NCBI GenBank assembly: GCA_034440615.1
Contig: JAOTOM010001633.1
Span: 1 to 64,000 of the forward strand
Source of the DNA: Ashinkailepas kermadecensis
Taxonomy: Eukaryota; Arthropoda; Thecostraca; Neolepadidae
DNA length: 64,000 nucleotides
Reading direction: 5' to 3'
The translations under genes and the position numbers were made by a program. The notes beneath the pieces are model-generated. The model saw only the letters and a program-made list of their open reading frames with translations, searched no databases and was not told the origin of the DNA. Shown here in pieces: positions 34,310-46,034 of the stretch. Numbering within the stretch: the stretch's first letter is position 1; every line of letters begins with the position of its first letter.

Positions 34310-34930
34310 GGATAACTGTTAAGGTTCAGTGCTCATCGTGGGTTCCTGTAAGCTCTGTCACCCCGAGAGACCGCTTTCTGTCCTCAGTTTTGTTCGCATG
34401 CCTTTTAAGTTACTTCGAGCCATCATGAATGCAAAGTGTCGGATGTTTGGCGATGACCTGATAATGCATCGCAGAGTGGACAGCGCAGCGGACATAGTGT
34501 CGATGCAGCGTAAAATTGATACACTCTACAGCTGGTCTAAGTCATGGGTTATGACGCGGAGTCAGTCGAAATGTAAAATTGTAACACTTACTCTCCGCCA
34601 TTCATCGATATCTGGTGTCATAATGTAGACGATACACTGCTAGAAATGGTAGCCGTCTTGGGTGATCTTGGCGTCCGACTGGACTAAAAGCTGGCATTTA
34701 GGCTGCGGGTGGATGATATCAAGGAGAAACAAAACATTTGGACCATTGATACCGTCATTTCAAGAAGATAAACAGGCAGCTCACTGTATGCAGGTGACCA
34801 CAAGGGCATCATAGAAGCATATTATATCGACAATTTTCGAATGTGCAGTTTTTTGGGGGAGAAGTTGCCGATACCCACCTGAAACGAGTTGAAAGAAAGC
34901 AGTCCAATTTATAAATGCAATACTCTCACC
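34310..34930 (+). pseudogene. Decayed LINE-type reverse transcriptase
   Basis: Pieces in at least three frames occur in the correct order. First is SVTPRDRFLSSVLFACLLSY (degenerate GVPQGSVLGPLLF block). Next is MFGDDLIMHRRVDSAADI with the F-x-DD catalytic motif, then IDTLYSWSKSWVMTRSQSKC matching W-x-x-x-W-x-M-x-x-x-x-x-KC. Then comes VAVLGDLGVRLD with the DLGV motif. Finally VADTHLKRVERKQSN resembles the LKR-x-E-x-VQ stretch. In-frame stops and frameshifts show it is dead. The clade (Jockey/CR1/L2-like) is a guess from the DLGV block. Confidence 0.65.
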
Positions 34931-35099
34931 AACGTGCCTCAAATCGACTTCGACTTTTGCATGAACGGTGCCGGCTAGTTGGTGGAACCGCTTCAGCTAA
35001 TCTACGTCTCAGGCAAAGATGCAGCAAATGTCGTCAATGAACGAATACAAATCAGTGGTTTGACTGGTGTAGAGATTGAAAAAGCAGATCCCCAGCTGT

Positions 35100-36060
35100 C
35101 TATGCAGGTACAGGCGTATCTGTCCCTCGGACTGGATGCCATGGTGGTGTCGTCAGTCGGGATATAATGGGGTGCTTTGCTAACTTGAAATTGTTGCATT
35201 CAAGAACCAGTTGTATCTTGTCAATGAGATATTCTGTTGGAACATCCTGGTGTTTTCCGCCGTCCAGAGCAACTCGGCAAGCTTGAAGTCCTCTTGCTTT
35301 GGTTCGCCTGTTACAACAGTTTAACATCCATGCAGTGCAATTGAATACTCTGTCCCGCTGACTTGTATGCAATAAGTTTTTCTGGCAATTTTGTAAGTAG
35401 GTCAGCCATTTAGCTAATATATGTTGGCTGGGAATTCACATGCACGATAAGCGAGCTTTCCTCCGCTTCCGCCATTTGTTTTCCGTTGCGTGGTTTCTGT
35501 CCCTCACTATCGCTCTTACCAGCTAACCGGGTTTGTGGGTCTTCGGACTTCCCGGTATGCTTTGGATTTGTTGGCATCATGTGCCCCCACAAGTTCTTGC
35601 CTATATGAATCCTTTTGTACGGGTTACCCACGAAGCTCCTGACATTGTCCTGTACCAATAGCGTGCGAACTTAAGTTGCAAAGCAGTAGATTGTATAATC
35701 TTCCAGCTCCATGCGTAAATTGTCGCAGTAGTTGTCGTCATTCATGACCACCACTCTCGAGCCATTGCCCGCCACTCTCATCACTATAGAATCATCTGAC
35801 ATGAGTTGATATATGACTTTCACTTCCTCCGGCTTTAAGGTGCATTGACGGTTTCTATGCCACTTATGGCATCCCTAGAAACTTTCTTCAGCAACAGATG
35901 AGTCAGCATTGGTAGGCATGGGTCAGCATGAGTCACGACCAGGCTGATATGCCCAGGAGACGTTTTGTACGCTATGCCATTATGTATGACGTCATTTGTT
36001 TCCCTGCTACTCGGCTCTGTTTTTCCAATTTCCTCAAAACTCACGCATGTGATATATTAT
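35100..36060 (-). pseudogene. Decayed Penelope-like element reverse transcriptase
   Basis: Read on -, the frame LKPEEVKVIYQLMSDDSIVM continues with AGNGSRVVVMNDDNYCDN (about 35835 down to 35672). This parallels the Penelope-type block 'E-x-x-AL-x-L-x-x-D-x-x-IVI-x-x-ADKG-x-x-VVVM-x-x-x-DY'. Further on are PGSPKTHKPG (the G-x-PK-x-HKP motif) and KHQDVPTEYLIDKIQLVLEC (degenerate S-x-D-V-x-x-x-x-x-x-VP block, about 35250-35190). Several frameshifts and stops. The upstream frame around 35835-36044 may be more of the same protein. Orientation is opposite to the neighbouring LINE relic. Confidence 0.55.
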
Positions 36061-36092
36061 TCCTCTGAGCTCAATGCTCTGACGCTTTCCTG

Positions 36093-36150
36093 ACGCCATT
36101 ATAGACGCTGGATCAGCAGCTAAGCGAACTGTACTTCGCCACTCTTGTAG
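36093..36150. repeat. Dispersed repeat family D2, copy 1 (short)
   Basis: GACGCCATTATAGACGCTGG then AGCGAACTGTAC, shared with 36737 and 40888. Confidence 0.55.
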
Positions 36151-36736
36151 TTCGGCTATGATTAACGGCTATGATAAACGATAACGATTTCTTTGTCGAT
36201 ACGAAATTGAGACGTTGTCCCAGAACTGAAAGTCATACTTTGTTTGGATTTTGACAGGTTAAATAATGTGTTGTCACCCTTATTTACCAGCTCTGACACC
36301 CCTTCGTGCCCCTTGTCGACATATTTAAACCCGTGCGAGCAGGCCTGCGTAATATCCGTAATTTTCTTCCTTTTATCGTTTCATATCAGAACACGTTCGT
36401 TGTATATTCTGTCTCAAAATGTTCGTGACTTTGTCAATGTCTTCGAAGTGACCGCCTTCACAGCTGAATGCCTTTCCCCGATGTCTGAAATCCAATCATC
36501 ACATTATTTTTGTATATCAACACACTTTGAATTTCCCAGGTCGCGACATATTTCCGTCAGCTCCATGGAACCTCTGTTTAACACCTATCGTGCTGCCTCT
36601 TGTCATCCCCACATTCCAATTTTCGTTTAATACCATCAGTCCTTCCACCACGCATGTAGTCAATAACTTTTAGTGTGATTTGCTATTTTGTCCGCCTTAG
36701 CAGTTCACAGTCTTAATTTGTTCAATTATATATTTT

Positions 36737-36945
36737 CTGACGCCATTATAGACGCTGGATCGGCAGCTTAGCGAACTGTACCAGCCACTGCGATGTGGCG
36801 GGACAGCTGCTGCCAAGCTATGATGCGCCGAAAAATCCCAACTACACATACACACGGCTGGCAAGTTCGAACATATACAGATATGACTTGGTTGCTAATT
36901 TGACACTAAGGATACAGCTTGAAGCTAACTCTGTTGCATCACAAC
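36737..36945. repeat. Dispersed repeat family D2, copy 2
   Basis: Starts GACGCCATTATAGACGCTGG, continues GCGAACTGTACCAGCC and TGGCAAGTTCGAACATATAC, ends near GAAGCTAACT. An insertion relative to copy 3 lies around 36815-36860. Confidence 0.6.
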
Positions 36946-37770
36946 GCAGGATAGTAAATTTTTAAAACTTACTTTCCCAAGAAATTATGAAATCCGCTAG
37001 ACGATTCACAGCCAATTATATTAGTTCATTTCCCGTACATTCACTGGCGATATGTGTGGTAATAAACCGAGTATGCGTGTGTTTATGCACCAGGCCATGT
37101 AAATTAATACGCGTTATTAGACTACGTGCCCTAATCCAAAATTAGCATTATATGTACCACGTGAGCGATCACTCGATCGACCATGGGCCGAACGCGTGCA
37201 CCACGTCACAGATGCTAACTCGTCGGGAGGTGTGTGACCCCAGTGGTACTGCCACAGTTGCTGGTGACGTCAAGAAGTAGGTGTCCGCCCCACTTGATCA
37301 GATGCTGCCCGGTCGTGGTACGTCGTAGCCCTAGAAACTTCATCACGTTGCTGATGACAGGTCGTGGTCTTGTGGTGCGAACTGGACTTACCCGTCCAGC
37401 TCCGCGGTGAGCTCAGATACGAGCCGACCTGCTGATCAGACGAACAGCTGTCTTCATCAAGTGTATGGGGTGGATACATTTCGGGTACAGCCAGGGCTCA
37501 GCGAATGGATGCAAGGGTCGAGAGCATTGGGAAAGCTTTCTACCACCAGATACATTATATGCTCATTCATATAGCATCACTTGCACCATATCCTGCTGTG
37601 TCACAAAGAGCACCGGGTTCGCGCACGTTCCGGCACGCTCTGTCGATTGGCACACCATCCTGAACAGTGTTGAGTAGCACACGGCTCTAACAGTAAGTGC
37701 CCGCACGGGGCACAAGCGTGCATGCAAGCTCAACTGAGTGGCGCACTGGCCCACACAGTTGTGTGGCGTA
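36946..37770. other. No gene supported
   Basis: Unique sequence up to the 78-bp array. Frames are short. Confidence 0.4.
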
Positions 37771-39232
37771 CAGGGCACCGAGGCTGACTGGCCCGACCTG
37801 AGCACACATTATGCCCAGGTAGTGTCAATGTATACCAGCACGCACGTACAGGGCACCGAGGCTGACTGGCCCGACCTGAGCACACATTATGCCCAGGTAG
37901 TGTCAATGTATACCAGCACGCACGTACAGGGCACCGAGGCTGACTGGCCCGACCTGAGCACACATTATGCCCAGGTAGTGTCAATGTATACCAGCACGCA
38001 CGTACAGGGCACCGAGGCTGACTGGCCCGACCTGAGCACACATTATGCCCAGGTAGAATGTCTTATGATACCAGCACGCACGTACGGGCACCGGGGACTG
38101 GCCCGACCTGAGCACACATTATGCCCAGGTAGTGTCAATGTATACCAGACGCACGTACAGGCACCGCATGGCCCGACCTGACACACATTATGCCAGGTTG
38201 TCAATAAAAACGCACGTACAGGGCACCGAGGCTGACTGGCCCACCTAGCACATTTGCCAGGTAGTGTCAATGTATACCAGCACGCACGTACGGGCACCGA
38301 GGCTACTGGCCCGACCTGACACATTATGCCCAGGTAGTGTCAATGTATACCAGCACGCACGTACAGGGCACCGAGTACTGGCCCGACCTGAGCACACATT
38401 ATGCCCAGGTGTGTCAATGTATACCAGCACGCACGTACAGGGCACCAGGCTGACTGGCCCGACCTGAACCATTATGCCCATTAATGTATACAGAAAGAGA
38501 CAATGGGTGTGTCAATGTATACCAGCACGCACGTACAGGGCACCGAGGCTGACTGGCCCGACCTGAGCACACATTATGCCCAGGTAGTGATGTATACCAG
38601 CACGCACGTACAGGGCACCGAGGCTGACTGGCCCGACCTGAGCACACATTATGCCCAGGTAGTGTCAATGTATACCAGCACGCACGTACAGGGCACCGAG
38701 GCTGACTGGCCCGACCTGAGCACACATTATGCCCAGGTAGTGTCAATGTATACCAGCACGCACGTACAGGGCACCGAGGCTGACTGGCCCGACCTGAGCA
38801 CACATTATGCCCAGGTAGTGTCAATGTATACCAGCACGCACGTACAGGGCACCGAGGCTGACTGGCCCGACCTGAGCACACATTATGCCCAGGTAGTGTC
38901 AATGTATACCAGCACGCACGTACAGGGCACCGAGGCTGACTGGCCCGACCTGAGCACACATTATGCCCAGGTAGTGTCAATGTATACCAGCACGCACGTA
39001 CAGGGCACCGAGGCTGACTGGCCCGACCTGAGCACACATTATGCCCAGGTAGTGTCAATGTATACCAGCACGCACGTACAGGGCACCGAGGCTGACTGGC
39101 CCGACCTGAGCACACATTATGCCCAGGTAGTGTCAATGTATACCAGCACGCACGTACAGGGCACCGAGGCTGACTGGCCCGACCTGAGCACACATTATGC
39201 CCAGGTAGTGTCAATGTATACCAGCACGCACG
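37770..39232. repeat. 78-bp minisatellite, ~19 copies
   Basis: CACCGAGGCTGACTGGCCCG and AATGTATACCAGCACGCACG recur every 78 bp. Units at both ends are practically identical. Units between about 38045 and 38510 carry scattered one- to eight-base deletions only. Period is divisible by three, so frames of more than 250 codons open on both strands; these are artefacts. Confidence 0.95.
37774..37818 (+). CDS. Candidate 45-nt micro-exon, first unit of the 78-bp array
   Basis: GTGTGGCGTACAG could be an acceptor and CCCAG|GTAGTG a donor. Between them 15 codons read GTEADWPDLSTHYAQ. The same acceptor-like GTACAG and donor-like CAGGTAGTG recur in every following 78-bp unit. Either a genuine exon was caught up in the array or the borders are coincidental. 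No domain recognised. Confidence 0.25.
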
Positions 39233-40355
39233 CAGACTCCCACACGCCAGCATGCAAATATAATCGGTGTCGTAATATTCTCACATATGGGTGAAAACTG
39301 TCACCCAAAGAAAATAATTATACCCTCTTGCCCATGGCAATAATGTTATTTTCTAAACTGGAGGTACCTCAGTTATTAGATTGAACTTAGGGAGAACACA
39401 ATTAGGTCTGATTTTTTTAAAATCCCATTTTAAGGCGAATTTTTGTAATCCAAAATATGTTTTTTTTTCCATCACTGTCTATTTCTTTTGCACTTTAACC
39501 CACGATTTACATAATTTTCAAGGTTGATATCATCAAGTTTTAAGTTCATTGGAATTCGCTAAAAAGCCTTAGTTGAATGCAAGCTTCTGTACCACACTTT
39601 TCCTCACTCAAATTTCCCACTGTTTCACTTCCGTCCAATCAACAATTTTTCACTGAGCCCCATGTCTTGCAACATGTTTTTTTAATGTCCGACATAAAAT
39701 TGACAATGAAATTGTGCACTTTACATATTCACTTTTCATGCCGTGTAATCTAATGAGGTGACACACACGGGACAGGGTTAGATCACAGCATCTGATCTTA
39801 ATGTTCGCCTGAATTACTCGAACTTGCCGCTCTTCCACAACCATGTGAAGAAAAAAATCATTTGATACATATGCCTGACAAGTTGCCAAGTGGAGTTGCC
39901 TCTTCCAAAATTGCTCACAAATATTTAAACAGATCTGAATGTTAAATGATCCCTACATAAAGCTTTACTAGGGATTAATACTCGTCTAATTATGTTTTAT
40001 TTTTCATTCCAGCTTTTGAGTTTTGGACACACAATAATCAGAAAGCACACCATGCGATCCTAATGGTGATATAAATCACAAATAGGCCGATAAGAATAAA
40101 GGGAGCATGGACTCACGGTTTTCTCGTTGAGGTGTCGACAAGCCCTTAGAAGACTAGTAGTGACGGCGGCTGTCCAACGTGGCGTTGACCCTGTGGTGAC
40201 CCTGGGTCAGATCAGCAGACGTGGTGATGACACGACCACGGCTGTGGACCGCCAGATGCTGATGTCAGATCGTCGCACTTCCTCGGTTTACTCTTCACCT
40301 CGCGGCAGGCGGCAAATGCGGCAGTCGGCTCTCTGCTCGTTCAACTTCGTGTACT
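39233..40355. other. AT-rich non-coding stretch
   Basis: Many T runs between 39410 and 39900. No exon-like segment. Confidence 0.45.
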
Positions 40356-40359
40356 ACAG

Positions 40360-40560
40360 TATCGGTTGGATCAGATCCGGGTCCTCAGTAACCATTGTAG
40401 AGAACCGGATCATATCCGGAGCCACGGCCACCAGTTGTAGGACTGATTGTCATAGTTGTCAGTCATCTTGATCAGCACCTTGAGGTCAGTCTACCAATTA
40501 TAGAGAACTTGGATCAGATCCCAATAGTGTAGGCACCATTTGTAGGCAGTTGTGCTACAG
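40360..40560. repeat. Degenerate repeat of GGATCAGATCC / CCAnTTGTAG words
   Basis: GGATCAGATCC occurs near 40367 and 40511, with CATTGTAGAGAACCGGATCA and AATTATAGAGAACTTGGATC between. Imperfect units of about 55-75 bp. Confidence 0.5.
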
Positions 40561-40887
40561 CTGGGAGCCCCAGAACGTCTTGTGGCTTGAGTGATAGCCT
40601 AGGGAAACTAGTCCAGATCGCGGATGCTTGGCTCGAAAGAATTGCTGCTAACTTGCCTCTATTCATTGGACTTTCGAATGGCAAAAGGCGGCAGTCGAGA
40701 GCTTGCCTGGCTGACCACGTCAATTCAGTGACTGCTCAGAGAAGCGCGACAGTGCACTCTCGTCGACAACTCCTCAGCGATTCCTGAGCGCTGGGGACCT
40801 CTACACCTCACTGACCGGCGGCCGTACCACATGACCCGCCACACCCGGCAGAAGTCACGAGGGTCAGTCGGCCGGTCATCGGCACAT

Positions 40888-41040
40888 AGACGCTGGCTTA
40901 GCAGCTTAGCGCACCGTACCAGCTACTGCGATGTAGCGAGACAGCGACTGGCAAGTTCGAGCACATACAGCTATGACTTGGTTACCTAATTTTATAATAA
41001 AGGTACTGCTAGAAGCTAACTTCGTTACATTGGGAAGATT
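40888..41040. repeat. Dispersed repeat family D2, copy 3
   Basis: ATAGACGCTGGCTTAGCAGC, then TACCAGCTACTGCGATGTAG, CTGGCAAGTTCGAGCACATA and AGAAGCTAAC, in the same order as copy 2. Confidence 0.6.
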
Positions 41041-41137
41041 TGTTTGATTGTCGAATGTGGCGAGCACATGGCGCAACTTGCATGCACTGAAAGAAGAACG
41101 ATGTAGTACTGAAGTTGTCTGCAGACTATATGCGTAA

Positions 41138-41161
41138 TATATATATATATATATTTTTTTT

Positions 41162-41208
<47 letters not shown>
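41138..41208. repeat. (TA)n interrupted by a poly-T run
   Basis: TA dinucleotides, then about 15 T, then about 19 more TA. Confidence 0.9.
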
Positions 41209-41209
<1 letters not shown>

Positions 41210-41219
41210 CTACTAACGT

Positions 41220-43670
41220 TGCCATCGGCTTCCGTCTCACATTTTCACTATTATTCCACACAAACAGCATATTTATGCAACCTAAAACAGCTCAAGAGTA
41301 CAGGAGCTTCTTGAAACTCTGATTCCAACGCAGCCAAACGTCATTATCCCTGAGGAAAGGAAAACGGCTCTCATCATTACCGTCGGTCGAATAATATCAG
41401 CTCACCAATGGAAAGGAATGCGAAACAATTTCAACCGCACCCTGCTATTAGGTGATATTAAAATAGTAATAACCCCATAATTGTAGACGGTGGTGATAAT
41501 TTGGTTCAATGGTAAGCACCCCTTTTTACAGTCAGCACAGTTTGATGCCAGACGTATTGGACGGAAGCCCTCGGGCAGTCCGGTTGCCAGCGGCCGCCAT
41601 GTCTATCGAAGCATTGAAATCGTCGGCACAGCACCGTTTTCTTCTCACTTGAAGGCGATGGCAGAAAGTGGCATCACATGGCAGTGCTCGAGGCACACGA
41701 TGTTTGCTACGGTCAGGCATGGCTATGCCTAAACTTCTGGGCTGCGATAGCCGCCGGTGGGGTGAAGATCACTTCTGGCAGTGGCTGGCTCTCGCCGTGA
41801 TCCATCATGCTTCGTAGTGTTGTCTTCACTCGCCTCCTATGGCTATGCAAATCAGAAAGCCAAATGTGGCCTTAGGGTGAAACGTTGGAAAGGGAACACG
41901 GCGCCTATAAAAGAGAAGCGAACAGCATAAACAACGCTCCATGAAGGTGTACCATTTATTTCTGACAAGGACTTCCAGTGCTTTTTCGATCAGAGGAACA
42001 GAGGTCATCCATCGGAGGAGGAGAGGGTAAGCGTGCTGGCTTGGGTTCCCTGGCTTACTTAACATCCGACTCATAAAGTTAGCAGCCTAGCAGTAGCGTC
42101 TCTGACAAACGAAAAAAGAAAGCAAGATATGCACATGTACATATTCAGTCGGAAGCATTTGGACGTTGGAAACCTGCAGCTTCCCGGCCCCAGCACCATT
42201 GGCACCATTGGCACCACTGGCACAACTGGCACAACTGGCACCATTGCAGCACGAGGAGACCAACCGGCTCAGCTGCCCACCTGCTACCTGGAGCGGGGCA
42301 CAAGTCGGAGAGCGGCCGGGGCTCGTCGTGGTTGCCGTCGCCGTGATGAACTGCGATCACCGTGCTCAATCGTGGGCGTGGGTGTGGGAGAAAGTTACAG
42401 CTTGAAAAAGCACAGAGCGGAAAAACCAAGCTCCTTGGAAGACCTGAGGGTAATAAAACGGGCTACTTGGGGAGCCTGCAGGCGAAAAAGCAAGCGCAAA
42501 TTGACAGATAGCCGGTGGTGTTCCCATGTAGGCAGATTCCCATCCCGCTTATTCCAGAAATAGGTTTTTTTTCATTATTTGAGAGAATAGAGGAGTGTTG
42601 CCTGTGGTAGCCTAACTTGAAAGGTAACTTCCAAAGACAAAAGGAGTTCCAGTTCGTTGGGGTGCCCGTCGTCCAGCAGCTTTTCGCAGCGTCGTCGTTA
42701 TGTTCCTTTTAAGTGGTCAAAGTTAGGACGACGATGGAAAATATGGATTGAACAAATATAAGTTCCTTTCGATGTTAGAGATCATGCTACTCCGGATAGA
42801 AAGTGTCCGTTCTGGTGTCTTAATGACACTTTGTGAAGCCGGCGTGGCGTAACCTAGATCCTTTTGTTGAGATGCGACTTCCTACATCAAGATAGGTAGA
42901 CTTTATATGGTCAAAGAACAGCGACTGGGCTGGTGCTTAAAGATTGGTTCGAACTCATCTGTCGACCTCGCCCGCGACCAATCGGCGTAGATTGGCGACG
43001 CTATATACTCCGGTCGACGTGTCGTAAACCAAAACACAGACAGCGTCTGGATTTCACAATCTCCAGGAGTCGTATGCTGTCTTTGTTGATGGATTCATAG
43101 CTTAGCGACGGTGGTGACGGCCTTGATGGGCTTTCCTACTTTCTGTTGCAGGCTCCCATTGTTGTTGGGAAAAATGCAGCGAGAAGAGAATGGGGTGAAG
43201 AACAAAAAAATGTTTCTGGTACATCACTACACCGCACACGCTTCGCATCGAGGGAGAGTTGCACACATTCGAAAATGTGTTGATCAGGTATCATGCTGCA
43301 TTGGGCATCATGCTGCCTTGTGTATCATGTTCGTAATTACTCAGGTACGGCCTATTTCTCCATTTCCCTGTCGACTTGGATTAACATTCGATGAGTCACA
43401 TTTTGATAGTATGGCTTTCACGTTCTATGCACGTGAACTAGTATTGTTCTAACATGTTCATACACAACTTTTAAGCAGGGAATTAGTTGGGATATGAAGG
43501 TCATTCTTCGTACGGGTACTTCAAGGTCATTCTTCTTACGGGGTGGTTCCGTTTGTGTTTGAATGTCGCCATCTGCCAGGCTGGACGGCCCGGCATTCCG
43601 GAAGGAATGTGCTCGTTATCCGGGTAGCCGTGCTTCTGGGTATTCACAGTGCCTAACATGGAGGTGCACG
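41220..43670. other. No gene supported
   Basis: Open frames such as 41490-41732 have a weak acceptor (TTTTTACAG at 41532) but no domain. A GGCACCA/TTGGCACC cluster lies at 42190-42245. Confidence 0.35.
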
Positions 43671-43674
43671 CGGT

Positions 43675-44150
43675 GGTTACATTGTGTGGGTGTGCGGGGG
43701 TGCATTGTGCGGGTGTACGGCGGGTGCATTGTGTGGGTGTACGGCGGGTGCATTGTGTGGGTGTACGGCGGGTGCATTGTGTGGGTGTACGGTTGTGGGT
43801 TGCATTGTGTGAGTGTACGGCGGGTGCATTGTGTGGATGTACGGCGGGTGCATTGTGTGGGTGTACGGCGGGTGCATTGTGTGGTGTGTGCGGCGGGTGC
43901 ATTGTGTGGGTGTACGGCGGGTGCATTGTGTGGGTGTACGGCGGGTGCATTGTGTGGGTGTACGGCGGGTGCATTGTGGCGGGTGCATTGTGTGTACGGC
44001 GGGTGCATTGTGTGGGTGTACGGCGGGTGCATTGTGTGGGTGTACGGCGGGTGCATTGTGTGGGTGTACGGCGGGTGCATTGTGTGGGTGTACGGCGGGT
44101 GCATTGTGTGGGTGTACGGCGGGTGCATTGTGTGGGTGTACGGCGGGTGG
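43675..44150. repeat. 24-bp minisatellite, ~20 copies
   Basis: GGGTGCATTGTGTGGGTGTA then CGGC. A few units are shortened (near 43880, 43978) or carry TTGTGGGTT. Eight-residue 'Cys-Val' frames are artefacts. Confidence 0.94.
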
Positions 44151-44159
44151 TGGCATGCG

Positions 44160-44950
44160 AAACTGCGCGCAGCTGCGCGTCGGTCTGCTAGGAATCGTGA
44201 CTCAGCGTATATCAAGATGTGCGCTGCGATGGTGTGATGCACCACGCGTTAGGGGAGACTTAGCATGCGGTGATCTGTGGTGAAGACAGAAGGCATGTGT
44301 CGTGGGAGCGCTGATAGGAACATCATACCGACAGGTGAATCACCGGCGATGGAGCCGTCCGTGTAACCGGGTGTGTTTTGGGTGTGCTTCTTGATGGTGA
44401 CGAAACGCAAAGTGGGGCTTTAATCCGCGTGAGTTCTTCCTGATTTGATTCCAGAGATATTCAATGCCAGACCGTTCCAATGTCTCAATGGGAAGAGGGA
44501 CGGCTCTAGGGGTGACGAGATCCCAAACACAGCTCATATCGGTGAGGGCTCCCAATAAGCTTGCTCACTCTAACTTTGCTGAATATCGCATCGCAATCGG
44601 CCACGTGCGTGCAACCAATTTACTGGGCACTTCCTTTCCCATGAAACAGCGATGTCCAGTTCTACTGTAAGCGCAGTATCGCTATCCAAATCCGCTTAGA
44701 TTGAATTCAGCAAACACCGTACCTGTTGACGCTCCCATACTGGCACACACTGAGCAAAACAACCCCGTCATAATCCAGCGCCATCGCCGGCTGGTTGATC
44801 GGCCCCTTGGAAGTCTAATGCACCGGGCCGCCCCGAGATTAGCTCCCGATACCATCAGCACCGGTTTGATATTCGGGAGGAGTTGGCGCCGGCGGGGGTC
44901 GCACCGTTTCGGGTCCGCGAAAATAGCCGTGGTCCGTGTGGGAGGGTGAG
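44160..44950. other. No gene supported
   Basis: CpG-rich toward the right end. No exon recognised. Confidence 0.35.
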
Positions 44951-44954
44951 CTGG

Positions 44955-45770
44955 AGTGGCGACGGTGGCCGGCGCTAGGTGTGCTGACGGCGCCTGGGAA
45001 GCCGTCAGTGACCAGCGTCTCTGGCCGAGTTGGCAGACGGCGGCCTGCTGCAGGGCCACGACGGTGGCCGGCGCTAGGTGTGCTGACGGCGCCTGGGAAG
45101 CCGCCAGTGACCAGCGTCTCTGGCCGAGTTGGCAGACGGCGGCCTGCTGCAGGGCCACGACGGTGGCCGGCGCTAGGTGTGCTGACGGCGCCTGGGAAGC
45201 CGCCAGTGACCAGCGTCTCTGGCCGAGTTGGCAGACGGGGCCTGCTGCAGGGCCACGACTGTGGCCGGCGCTAGGTGTGCTGACGGCGCCTGGGAAGCCG
45301 CCAGTGACCAGCGTCTCTGGCCGAGTTGGCAGACGGCGGCCTGCTGCAGGGCCAGACGTGGCCGGCGCTAGTGTGCTGACGGCGCCTGGGAAGCCGCCAG
45401 TGACCAGCGTCTCTGGCCGAGTGGCAGACGGCGGCCTGCTGCAGGGCCACGACGGTGGCCGGCGCTAGGTGTGCTGACGGCGCCTGGGAAGCCGCCAGTG
45501 ACCAGCGTCTCTGGCCGAGCTGGCAGACGGCGGCCTGCTGCAGGCCACGACGGTGGCCGGCGCTAGTGTGCTGACGGCGCCTGGGAAGCCGCCAGTGACC
45601 AGCGTCTCGGCGAGCTGGCAGACGGCGGCCTGTCGGCCACGGTGGGGCTTGCTCCGCCCCCGTGCCGGCGCTAGGTGTGCTGACGGCGCCTGGGAAGCCG
45701 CCAGTGACCAGCGTCTCTGGCCGAGTTGGCAGACGGCGGCCTGCTGCAGGGCCACGACTGTGGCCGCGAG
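44955..45770. repeat. 99-bp GC-rich minisatellite, ~8 copies
   Basis: GGTGGCCGGCGCTAGGTGTG and CAGCGTCTCTGGCCGAGTTG recur every 99 bp. Units between about 45225 and 45680 lose single bases, and one carries a foreign GTGGGGCTTGCTCCGCCCCC segment. The period is a multiple of three. Confidence 0.93.
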
Positions 45771-46034
45771 TAAAAACAGGCCGTTCGATATCGCCGCGCG
45801 GTGAGGGGCGAACAGAAGTGGTGGGCGGCGAAAAACAAACTCGTCAGCTGGCGCCGACGGTATTACGACCTCGCTTGTGGTTTATGGTTGAATAATTGCC
45901 ATCATTACATACGATTGGGTTTGAAGATGAGTTGTCGGAGAGGCTTGGCAAATGGGAATAATTTCCAGGCGTTATTACGCCTGGGCGAGGTTCATGTGCG
46001 GGGTCATGCGAATGACTGCCAGTCGATGACGGCC

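Noticed and set aside
36244..36630. 128-codon plus-strand open frame
   Set aside because: No domain. It lies next to the minus-strand Penelope-like relic, and the opposite strand there looks like further decayed element, so it is probably a shadow.
38414..39253. 279-codon minus-strand and 263-codon plus-strand open frames
   Set aside because: Both come from the 78-bp array, whose period is divisible by three; opposite strands cannot both be long genes here.
43563..44283. Cys/Val- and His/Pro-rich frames of up to 224 codons
   Set aside because: 24-bp repeat translated in several frames and on both strands.
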